Part shown: positions 1-5,076 of the stretch, piece after piece | How positions within the stretch are numbered: position 1 is the stretch's first letter | Layout of the letters: every line of letters begins with the position of its first letter | Assembly: GCA_900770535.1 (NCBI GenBank) | Contig: CAAHDV010000216.1 | Location: forward strand, 1 to 8,680 | Length of the DNA stretch: 8,680 bases | Reading direction: 5' to 3' | DNA from: Lachnospiraceae bacterium | GTDB taxonomy: Bacteria > Bacillota > Clostridia > Lachnospirales > Lachnospiraceae | The notes under the pieces: generated by a model | Seen by the model: the letters and a program-made list of their open reading frames with translations, nothing else | Database searches by the model: none | Told to the model about the DNA's origin: nothing | Program-made: the position numbers and the translations under genes

Positions 1-888
1 ACCAATTTCTTATCTTACTGTATTTATTCCGGCATCATTTCTGCCGTTGTTTATCCGATTGAAGCACACTGGATCTGGGGCGGCGGCTGGCTCTCTCAGA
101 TGGGCTTCCATGATTTCGCAGGTTCCTGTGCCATCCATATGGTAGGCGGCTTCAGCGCACTGATCGGTGCCTGGATGGAGGGCCCGCGTCTTGGCAAATA
201 CAATAAAGACGGCACCCCGAACGCAATTCCGGGGCATAACGTTGTCATCGGTGCCCTGGGCTGCTTCATCCTCTGGTTTGGCTGGTACGGCTTCAATGGT
301 GCTGCCGCAACCAACGGCCCGCAGCTGGCTTCTATCTTTGCAACTACCACCATTGCACCGGCTATCGCAACCGTTACCTGTATGATCTTCACCTGGGTAA
401 AATATGGCAAACCGGATGTTTCTATGTGTCTGAACGCTTCCCTGGCTGGCCTGGTCGGCATCACCGCAGGCTGTGACACCATGGATGCCATGGGCGCTTT
501 CTTCGTAGGTGTCGTTTCCGGACTTCTGGTATGCTTCGGCGTCTGGTTCTGTGATTATGTAATCCGCGTCGATGACCCGGTAGGTGCTGTAGCCGTTCAC
601 TTCTGCAACGGCCTGTGGGGCACCATCGCAGTCGGCCTCTTCGCCACCACCTCTGCACCGTCCTGTGAGATCAACGGACTGTTCTACGGCGGCGGCGTTC
701 ACCAACTCCTGTTACAGCTCACCGGTGTCGGCTCCGTCCTCCTCTGGACCGGCGTGACCATGTTTATTGTCTTCAAGCTCATTGACAAGATTTTCGGACT
801 CCGCGTCACCGATCAGGAGCAGTTAGACGGACTGGATATCCATGAACACGGCATGAACGCGTACTATGGATTCCGCATTGACAAATAA
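1..888 (+). CDS. amt: Ammonium transporter (Amt family), 5' end outside window
   Basis: This is an inner-membrane channel for uptake of ammonium/ammonia. The reading frame is open from base 1 and ends at TAA 886-888, giving 295 visible residues. The first ~130-150 residues of a typical ~400-450 aa Amt lie before the window. An ATG at base 100 is internal, because clear Amt sequence (YPIEAHWIWGGG) precedes it. By spacing, W26 matches E. coli AmtB Trp148, and D38 (DFAGS) and H46 match Asp160 and His168. H200 in VGAVAVHFCNGLWG matches His318, so the twin-histidine pore pair is present. Several hydrophobic membrane segments follow. The cytoplasmic tail (LRVTDQEQLDGLDIHEHG) is the conserved C-terminal region through which PII (GlnB/GlnK) proteins contact Amt trimers. 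No PII gene follows; a terminator hairpin starts 19 nt after the stop. The family call is very secure; ammonium as substrate is known for the family, not shown here. Confidence 0.96.
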   Translation, partial: TNFLSYCIYSGIISAVVYPIEAHWIWGGGWLSQMGFHDFAGSCAIHMVGGFSALIGAWMEGPRLGKYNKDGTPNAIPGHNVVIGALGCFILWFGWYGFNGAAATNGPQLASIFATTTIAPAIATVTCMIFTWVKYGKPDVSMCLNASLAGLVGITAGCDTMDAMGAFFVGVVSGLLVCFGVWFCDYVIRVDDPVGAVAVHFCNGLWGTIAVGLFATTSAPSCEINGLFYGGGVHQLLLQLTGVGSVLLWTGVTMFIVFKLIDKIFGLRVTDQEQLDGLDIHEHGMNAYYGFRIDK

Positions 889-906
889 AAATTTATTCCC
901 GTACAG

Positions 907-946
907 AAAATGCCAGGTGGCGTCAATTCGGCGCCCCTGGCATTTT
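907..946 (+). terminator. Rho-independent terminator after amt
   Basis: An 11-bp perfect outer stem pairs 907-917 (AAAATGCCAGG) with 936-946 (CCTGGCATTTT). It is extended inward by GGCG/CGCC (919-922 with 932-935) past a one-base bulge, with a 9-nt loop. The A-run at the foot gives a T-run at the end of the plus-strand hairpin, so it suits the amt transcript. The same symmetry could also stop minus-strand transcripts, but the only minus-strand coding sequence beside it is a dead remnant. Confidence 0.85.
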
Positions 947-971
947 CGTTACTTTATAATATTGCTATATC

Positions 972-1229
972 CTACCGGAACTTCGCCGCTCTCTTCTCCT
1001 TAAACGAGTTAAATCCTTCAATCTGGTCCGGTGTGCCGAAGCATGCAGCCATATAGCCCAGCTCGATGTTCTCTCCGATGTCGATATCCATATCCGCACC
1101 GGCGTTGACGGCAGCCTTCACCAGGGAAATAGCCGACGCGGAATCATCCGCGATCACGTCATCCACTGCAGCATCCAGATCAGCCAGCACCTCGCTGTTG
1201 AGCGCGTTCAGCGCCTCCGGACGGTGAAC
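972..1229 (-). pseudogene. Crotonase (enoyl-CoA hydratase family) remnant with internal deletion
   Basis: Read leftwards, the frame starts with HRPEALNALNSEVLADLD, the typical first beta-alpha segment of crotonases (usually ~residues 18-40 of a ~260 aa protein). After VDDVIADDS it passes directly into SAISLVKAAVNAGADMD and then ACFGTPDQIEGFNSFKEKRAAKF, the typical C-terminal ~65 residues. It ends at TAG 972-974. Roughly 150 residues that should lie between are missing. These include the oxyanion-hole region and the two catalytic glutamates, yet the frame is maintained across the join. The N-terminal beta strand is also gone: the match ends near base 1229 and a stop codon in this frame lies just upstream (1236-1238). 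A GTG at 1190 and a ribosome site are not convincing. In anaerobic Clostridia such enzymes act in butyryl-CoA formation or fatty-acid and CoA-ester degradation; this copy cannot be catalytic. Identification comes from the motifs alone. Confidence 0.8.
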
Positions 1230-1347
1230 GCAGCGCTACATCGACGCCGTCATTGCCCGTCATGGCGGAAAGCTCAGCGAAGCCGCCCAGTCTCTGGGAA
1301 TCCACCGGACAACCCTCTACCGGAGGCAGAAGGCCACGGAAAAATAA
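1228..1347 (+). pseudogene. 3' remnant of sigma-54-dependent regulator (Fis-type HTH)
   Basis: The frame 1228-1347 encodes 39 residues ending at TAA 1345-1347. It contains QRYIDAVIARHGGKLSEAAQ followed by LGIHRTTLYRR. This is the classic C-terminal Fis-like helix-turn-helix of bacterial enhancer-binding proteins (NtrC/PrpR/AtoC type), where the usual pattern is AL..GGN.S.AA..LGISRTTLYRKL. A TGA at 1225-1227 sits in frame just upstream. The AAA+ sigma-54 interaction domain and the sensory domain, several hundred residues, are absent. No start codon or ribosome site serves the fragment. It faces away from the crotonase remnant and the two meet within a few bases at ~1225-1230, which points to a deletion or recombination join. 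In an intact ancestor this would have been a DNA-binding regulator, possibly of the divergent CoA-ester gene, but that pairing is inference. Confidence 0.75.
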
Positions 1348-1352
1348 AACCA

Positions 1353-1414
1353 AAAGGGGCTGTCGCAAAATCGGACCCGCCACGTTCCCGGTCCAATTTT
1401 GCAACAGCCCCTTT
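1353..1414. repeat. 62-bp near-perfect palindrome, IS-end or MITE-like
   Basis: Arms 1353-1377 and 1390-1414 are 25 bp each with 23 matches, separated by a 12-nt loop. The outer arm begins AAAGGGGCTGT and continues GCAAAAT. A GGGGCTGTTGCAAAA-like sequence is typical of terminal inverted repeats of several insertion-sequence families in Firmicutes. Both mismatches are C-A on the plus strand but G-U on minus-strand RNA, so an RNA read leftwards would pair fully. It starts 5 nt after the stop of the regulator remnant and lies 17 nt from the tRNA terminator. It could be a minimal MITE, a pair of IS ends left after deletion, or a terminator. No target-site duplication was evident at its edges. Confidence 0.6.
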
Positions 1415-1431
1415 GTTCTTCACATAAGGAA

Positions 1432-1459
1432 AAAGGCATTCTCTTACGAGAATGCCTTT
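1432..1459 (-). terminator. Terminator of tRNA-Arg
   Basis: A perfect 12-bp stem pairs 1432-1443 with 1448-1459 (AAAGGCATTCTC and its complement) with a 4-nt loop. On the minus strand it is followed by a short T-run (1434-1430), a canonical rho-independent terminator. It lies 5 nt past the 3' end of the tRNA gene. Confidence 0.9.
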
Positions 1460-1464
1460 CAATA

Positions 1465-1538
1465 CGTGCGCGAGAAGATTCGAACTCCCGACACCTTGGT
1501 CCGTAGCCAAGTGCTCTATCCAGCTGAGCTACGCACAC
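1465..1538 (-). tRNA. tRNA-Arg (anticodon ACG)
   Basis: The 74-nt minus-strand gene folds as a full cloverleaf. The acceptor stem GTGTGCG pairs with CGCGCAC (one G-U), followed by T8-A9. The D arm is GCTC...GAGC and the anticodon stem is CTTGG/CCAAG. The seven-base loop CTACGGA places ACG at positions 34-36. The variable loop has 5 nt. The T arm GGGAG-TTCGAAT-CTTCT has two G-U pairs. The discriminator base is G and CCA is not encoded (TAT follows), so CCA must be added by the nucleotidyltransferase. A34 is expected to be edited to inosine so that CGU, CGC and CGA codons are read. Promoter and terminator flank it, so it is a single-gene unit. Confidence 0.97.
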
Positions 1539-1582
1539 ATATTATTTAGTTTGTTGAGCTCTTGTTCGCTGCAACGATGTAT

Positions 1583-1611
1583 ATGATACCGCAGATTTCC
1601 CATTTTGTCAA
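1583..1611 (-). promoter_or_regulatory. Sigma-A promoter for tRNA-Arg
   Basis: On the minus strand, TTGACA (1611-1606) is a perfect -35 box. It is followed by a 17-nt spacer and TATCAT (1588-1583), a 5/6 match -10 box. Transcription would start near 1576, about 38 nt before the mature tRNA 5' end, leaving a short leader for RNase P. This is the best promoter in the window. Confidence 0.88.
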
Positions 1612-1642
1612 CACTTTTTAAAAACTTTTTTTCGTATTTTTC

Positions 1643-1688
1643 TGCAGGACCGAAAAATGGCTTAACTACGCCATTCTTCAGCCCTGCA
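1643..1688 (-). terminator. Long hairpin after the DUF815 stop (terminator or 3' structure)
   Basis: On minus-strand RNA a 19-bp stem forms from three blocks: TGCAGG/CCTGCA, GCTGAAG/TTTCGGT and AATGGC/GCCATT, around an 8-nt loop (1662-1669). The middle block pairs only because of three G-U pairs, which would be A-C mismatches on plus-strand RNA, so the structure fits the minus transcript. It begins 22 nt past the DUF815 stop. No T-run follows directly; an A-rich stretch comes first and T5 appears only ~17 nt later. It is therefore not a canonical terminator and may instead protect or position the mRNA 3' end. Confidence 0.5.
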
Positions 1689-1710
1689 CTGTTTGATTTC
1701 CAGATGATTT

Positions 1711-3015
1711 TTATACGGTTCCCAGCAGATAATTGATAAACTGCTGCGCAGTACGTCCGGAAATTCCGCCGTGACTTAACTCCCACTTGTTGGCTTCCGC
1801 ACGAAGCTCGTCGTCGGACATGGTAAGGCCTGCGCGGTGTGCCAGCTCTACCACAATGTTGAAGTACTCCTTCTGGGACGGCTTGGAGTAGTTGATGGTC
1901 ACGCCGAAACGGTTTACCAGAGACAGCTTCTCCTCCATGGTGTCGGAGCGGTGCATGCCGTTCTGGCTCTCCACATCGTCGCGGTCACTCCAGTTCTCCT
2001 TGATCAGGTGTCTGCGGTTGGAGGTTGCGTAGATCAGGATGTTGTCCGGCTTGGTCTCCACGCCGCCCTCAATGACTGCCTTTAAGAACTTGTACTCAAT
2101 CTCAAACTCCTCGAAAGACAGATCATCCATATAAATGATGAAACGGTAGTTGCGGTTCTTGATCTGGGCGATCACAGCAGACAGATCCTTAAACTGGTGT
2201 TTGTAGATCTCAATCATGCGCAGGCCCTGATCATAAAACTCGTTGACGATAGCCTTGATGCTGGTGGACTTACCGGTACCGCTGTCACCGAACAGCAGCA
2301 CGTTGTTGGCTTTCTTGCCTTCCACGAAGGCAAGAGTATTGTCAACCAGCTTTTTCTTCTGAATCTCGTAACCGATGAGATCATCCAGCATAACGGCATC
2401 CATGTTGTTGATGGCGCAGAAGTTCACGCCGCCATCCTCTCTGGACTGGATACGGAATGCCTTGTTGAGACCGAACATGCCAACACCATACGCCTTGTAA
2501 AAACCGGTCACCGCATCGAAAAATTCATCCTCATCTGCTGCTGCCGCCAGCTTCTCGCTTAACATCCGCACCTTCTCGCTGACGTTTTTATTGTACATCA
2601 GCTCCTTCTTGCCAATAGCCTTGTAGTTTGACAGACGGGTAAAGCAGTCAATGCCCAGGTACTCCTCCAGCGCGCTGAAATCATAATGGAACAGCTCCAT
2701 AAATGCCTTGAAATCACTTTTCGCAAAATAATTGACACTTCCTTCATTCGCGCCAACCTTCTCGCAGGTGATGCTGAAGGGATTCTCATTGGTGATCAGC
2801 AGGAAGGTCAGGTAATTCTGCCATAAGTTCTTATCAAACGCATAATCCGTCGCCACCTGAAGCAAGTGCTTGATCTGGGTAAAGGTTCTGGTAACCAGTT
2901 CCTCCTTTGTCTGGCTCTTGTCGTCCGCCTTGCGGATGATGTCGGCCAGCTCCATCAGAATGGTATCCTTCGGCATATCACCGTAGATCAGCAACCGTGA
3001 AACAATCTTGTACAT
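1711..3015 (-). CDS. DUF815-family P-loop ATP-binding protein
   Basis: This is a predicted cytoplasmic AAA-type ATPase of 434 aa; its cellular role is not established. The start at 3015 (MYKIVSRLL) is chosen because AGGAG (3027-3023) sits 7 nt before it. An in-frame ATG at 3030 would place that site inside the gene and has only a weak site of its own. The N-terminal ~210 residues are helical and of unknown role. The ATPase core follows, with Walker A GDSGTGKS at ~243-250, Walker B FIIYMDDLSFEEFE at ~292-305 and a sensor-like IYATSNRRHLIKE at ~328-340. The FDVESQNG-like segment (RDDVESQNGMHRSDTMEEK) and RFGVTINY before a C-terminal helical lid are features recalled as typical of DUF815 proteins. 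There is no signal peptide or membrane segment. It is a single gene with its own -10 element and a hairpin on each side. The family call is strong; a function is not offered. Confidence 0.93.
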   Translation of the reverse strand: MYKIVSRLLIYGDMPKDTILMELADIIRKADDKSQTKEELVTRTFTQIKHLLQVATDYAFDKNLWQNYLTFLLITNENPFSITCEKVGANEGSVNYFAKSDFKAFMELFHYDFSALEEYLGIDCFTRLSNYKAIGKKELMYNKNVSEKVRMLSEKLAAAADEDEFFDAVTGFYKAYGVGMFGLNKAFRIQSREDGGVNFCAINNMDAVMLDDLIGYEIQKKKLVDNTLAFVEGKKANNVLLFGDSGTGKSTSIKAIVNEFYDQGLRMIEIYKHQFKDLSAVIAQIKNRNYRFIIYMDDLSFEEFEIEYKFLKAVIEGGVETKPDNILIYATSNRRHLIKENWSDRDDVESQNGMHRSDTMEEKLSLVNRFGVTINYSKPSQKEYFNIVVELAHRAGLTMSDDELRAEANKWELSHGGISGRTAQQFINYLLGTV

Positions 3016-3022
3016 TTCATTT

Positions 3023-3027
3023 CTCCT
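3023..3027 (-). promoter_or_regulatory. Ribosome binding site deciding the DUF815 start
   Basis: AGGAG on the minus strand lies 7 nt upstream of the ATG at 3015. It lies inside the reading frame if the upstream ATG at 3030 is used, which is why the shorter protein is preferred. Confidence 0.75.
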
Positions 3028-3053
3028 CATCTTTCTTCTTTGTAAGTAACGTA

Positions 3054-3059
3054 ATTATA
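3054..3059 (-). promoter_or_regulatory. Candidate -10 box for the DUF815 gene
   Basis: A perfect TATAAT occurs at 3059-3054 on the minus strand, ~40 nt before the start codon. It lies just after the terminator of the HPr-like gene. The best -35 candidate is TTGCGG with a long 19-nt spacer, so the -35 is weak and the promoter is tentative. Confidence 0.5.
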
Positions 3060-3090
3060 TGGATTCTATCACAATTTTCCGCAAAATAAA

Positions 3091-3118
3091 AGACAGAATA
3101 GCCGAAGCTACTCTGTCT
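3091..3118 (-). terminator. Terminator of the HPr-like gene
   Basis: A 12-bp stem pairs 3091-3102 with 3107-3118. On minus-strand RNA the loop is a stable C(UUCG)G tetraloop, and the single imperfect pair is G-U. A TTTTATTTT tail follows at 3092-3084. It is a canonical rho-independent terminator beginning 38 nt after the stop codon. Confidence 0.88.
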
Positions 3119-3155
3119 GGTATGGGGGAACAAATAAATTGAAAGTCTCCTGAAG

Positions 3156-3386
3156 TTATGCTGCCTTGTAGTTCTCGATGTTGTGGAAAAGCTCGCTGCA
3201 GTCATTGCTGTAAATCTTTAAATTTACAGTCTGGTTGAAGCCAAGATTCATAATTCCCAGCAGGGATTTTGCGTCTACCACAACACTTCCGCGGCAGAGA
3301 TCCATGTCAAACGGATACTGCTCTACGGTCTTTACAAAATCAAGTACCTCATCCGGGTTACGGAATGTCAGATTCATCTCTCTCAT
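3156..3386 (-). CDS. HPr-like protein lacking the active-site histidine
   Basis: This 76-aa protein (MREMNLTFRNPDEVL...) matches the fold pattern of HPr, the phosphocarrier of the PTS sugar uptake system. The segment VDAKSLLGIMNLG at 38-50 is the Ser46 region of HPr (NLKSIMGVMSLG in Bacillus). Ungapped alignment with B. subtilis HPr has a constant offset of 5. It puts S41 at Ser46, but N10 at His15 and D12 at Arg17, so the GIHARP catalytic loop is replaced by FRNPDE. It therefore should not carry phosphate from EI to EII. Bacillus Crh, which also lacks His15 but keeps Ser46 and acts with CcpA, is a useful parallel, not proof of function. The start at 3386 is set by AAGGAG (3400-3395) 8 nt upstream; the frame is open further but without support. 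It is a single-gene unit with its own terminator and no PTS genes nearby. Confidence 0.85.
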   Translation of the reverse strand: MREMNLTFRNPDEVLDFVKTVEQYPFDMDLCRGSVVVDAKSLLGIMNLGFNQTVNLKIYSNDCSELFHNIENYKAA

Positions 3387-3418
3387 AAAAATCACTCCTT
3401 CTAAATCTGATTTAAAAT

Positions 3419-3446
3419 CTAATATAGTCGATCTGTATGATGTCAT
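3419..3446 (-). promoter_or_regulatory. Possible promoter of the HPr-like gene
   Basis: On the minus strand, ATGACA (3446-3441) and TATTAG (3424-3419) are separated by 16 nt, about 30 nt before the start codon. Both boxes are imperfect. The inverted pair TGTCA/TGACA (3441-3445 and 3458-3462, 12-nt gap) overlaps the -35 and could be an operator, though arms this short can arise by chance. Confidence 0.35.
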
Positions 3447-3504
3447 CTTCTTTATGTTGACATTATTCTACCATTTTCGTCAGAAATGCAAAGAGGAAAT
3501 TTTT

Positions 3505-3539
3505 AAAAAAGGAGTAACTATTTAAGGTGTTATTCCTTT
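3505..3539 (-). terminator. Terminator of the sensor/regulator cluster
   Basis: An 11-bp AT-rich stem (3508-3518 with 3529-3539) has one mismatch and a 10-nt loop. On the minus strand it starts one base after the response-regulator stop codon and ends in T6 followed by an AT-rich run. Its position immediately after the gene, plus the T tail, supports a rho-independent terminator despite the weak stem. Confidence 0.7.
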
Positions 3540-3540
3540 G

Positions 3541-5076
3541 TCAATGATTCTGTTTCCGAAACTGTGCCGGAAGCATGCCAACCTCTTCCTTAAATACCTT
3601 ACTCATATACTTTGGATCGGAATATCCAACCATTTCCGCGATCTGGTTCAGCTTCAGTCCGGAGTGCAGAAGCAGCTCTTTGATCCGCTCAATGCGTATT
3701 TTCCGCACGGTCTCCGTAAAGGACATGCCCGTTTCTTTTTTGATCAGCATACTTAAATATTCATCCGTTACGCAGAGGCGCTCTGCCAGCTCCTCCAGGG
3801 TGATGCCCTGATTGTAATAGGTCTCGATCATGGACAATGCCCGCTTCACCAGCAGGCTGACGCTCTCCGGCTGCTCCTGCGTTCCGGTGATCTCATCATA
3901 GACACTCTGCATCAGCTCGCGGATACGCTGCCAGGAAATGGCCTGGGACAGCTCCCCCACAATATGACGCATGGAGATGTTGTCCGTCACCCGTCCCATG
4001 GAATCTGACACTGTGATCATGGCCACCACCAGCCTTGCCCAGGCCTCGCGGATCTCATCCGGATGATGAGGCTCCTCTACACAATATGCAATGGTCTGCT
4101 CCAGTATGCGGTCGTAGGCCTCCCGGTCCCGCTTTACCACCGCCTGCTTTAACTGGGACTCCAGATCCAGAGAGTATTTTAACGGCACTGTCCGGGCGGC
4201 ACTGAGCTCTTCCTCCGTCATCAGCCTGCCCTCCGGGAAACACAATTTCCACATCCGGGCCTCCTCCAGCTTCTCAAAACCAGAAGCAAGCTCCGTCAGT
4301 CCCTGACAAACGGTCCAGCCAAAGATCGGCGGATGCTCCAGATTGCTGTAGGCCGATGGAACCACCAGCTTTTCACACCAGCTGCGGATCTTTTCCGGAT
4401 CCTTCATATTGTAAAAGATGACCACAATAGACCGGTGGCGCACCGTAGTCAGCATGCAGACTGAATACTCGCTTCCCGTGTTCAGATATGGCTCTAAAAA
4501 ACGCTCTGCCGGTTCGTAATAGCCGTCATAATAATCACTTAAGTAAGCCATCAGAATGCCAAAGGTACCGTGACTGTTAAGACCATAGGTATTTTCCGCA
4601 TAGGCCTCCAGTTCCTCATCCACCGTCAGTTCCGCCAGGAGCGCAGATCGGAAGATCTGCTCTAAGGATAACAGTTTCTCCTGAATCTTGCGGGTACCCG
4701 CTTCCTGCTTTAGAGAGGCGCTGACTGCCCCCAGAGTCTTTTTCAGTTCGTCGATCTTGATGGGCTTTAACAGATAATTTTCAATGCCAAGCTCAATGGC
4801 GCGCTTTGCGTAGGAAAAGTCCGAATAGGCTGTCAGTACCACTGCCTTTCCGGTAAATCCGGTCTCCCGCAGCTTCTCCAGCATCGTCAGGCCATCCATC
4901 TCCGGCATCTCAATATCCATGATCACCAGATCCGGCTGCTCGGCCAGAATCTGCTGATATCCTTCCAGACCGTCCTTAGCCGAACCCACAACCTCATATT
5001 CCGGATCCAGCTTCGGCAGCATCTTCACCAGACCGTTCCGGATTGATTTTTCATCTTCCACTATGATTATCTTCAT
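3541..5076 (-). CDS. Response regulator, receiver plus AraC-type HTH (YesN-like)
   Basis: This is a 511-aa cytoplasmic transcription factor expected to be phosphorylated by the kinase encoded just upstream. The receiver domain (1-120) has the acidic pair E7-D8, phospho-acceptor D54 in VIMDIEMPEMDG, T82 and K104 (LLKPI), so it is complete. Residues ~125-400 are a long middle region with no recognised domain, usual for YesN-type regulators. Residues ~407-511 form the AraC double helix-turn-helix, with ITLEELAERLCVTDEYLSML as the first and IAEMVGYSDPKYMSKVFKEE as the second. The start at 5076 (MKIIIVEDEK) has GGAGG 8 nt upstream; an in-frame ATG further upstream would add non-receiver sequence. 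It overlaps the kinase gene by 26 nt, which suggests coupled translation. Targets are unknown; such regulators usually control nearby sugar uptake or degradation genes. Confidence 0.95.
   Translation of the reverse strand: MKIIIVEDEKSIRNGLVKMLPKLDPEYEVVGSAKDGLEGYQQILAEQPDLVIMDIEMPEMDGLTMLEKLRETGFTGKAVVLTAYSDFSYAKRAIELGIENYLLKPIKIDELKKTLGAVSASLKQEAGTRKIQEKLLSLEQIFRSALLAELTVDEELEAYAENTYGLNSHGTFGILMAYLSDYYDGYYEPAERFLEPYLNTGSEYSVCMLTTVRHRSIVVIFYNMKDPEKIRSWCEKLVVPSAYSNLEHPPIFGWTVCQGLTELASGFEKLEEARMWKLCFPEGRLMTEEELSAARTVPLKYSLDLESQLKQAVVKRDREAYDRILEQTIAYCVEEPHHPDEIREAWARLVVAMITVSDSMGRVTDNISMRHIVGELSQAISWQRIRELMQSVYDEITGTQEQPESVSLLVKRALSMIETYYNQGITLEELAERLCVTDEYLSMLIKKETGMSFTETVRKIRIERIKELLLHSGLKLNQIAEMVGYSDPKYMSKVFKEEVGMLPAQFRKQNH

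Noticed and set aside
10..705. 231-codon open frame on the minus strand opposite amt
   Set aside because: It is antisense to an unmistakable ammonium transporter, its composition is scrambled and no domain is visible.
1420..1465. CRISPR or attachment-site reading of the hairpins beside the tRNA 3' end
   Set aside because: There are no regularly spaced repeats, no integrase gene and no duplicated tRNA 3' segment in the window.
1253..1549. 98-codon plus-strand open frame across the palindrome and tRNA
   Set aside because: It runs through a palindrome, a terminator and a tRNA gene, so it is not plausible coding sequence.
2197..2562. 121-codon plus-strand open frame opposite DUF815
   Set aside because: It is a shadow of the Walker A region of the ATPase; there are no start signals.
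3015..3030. Upstream in-frame ATG as the DUF815 start
   Set aside because: The clear AGGAG site would fall inside the gene; the start at 3015 has ideal spacing.
3457..3462. TTGACA on the plus strand between the HPr-like and regulator genes
   Set aside because: There is no -10 box at suitable spacing and no plus-strand gene downstream.
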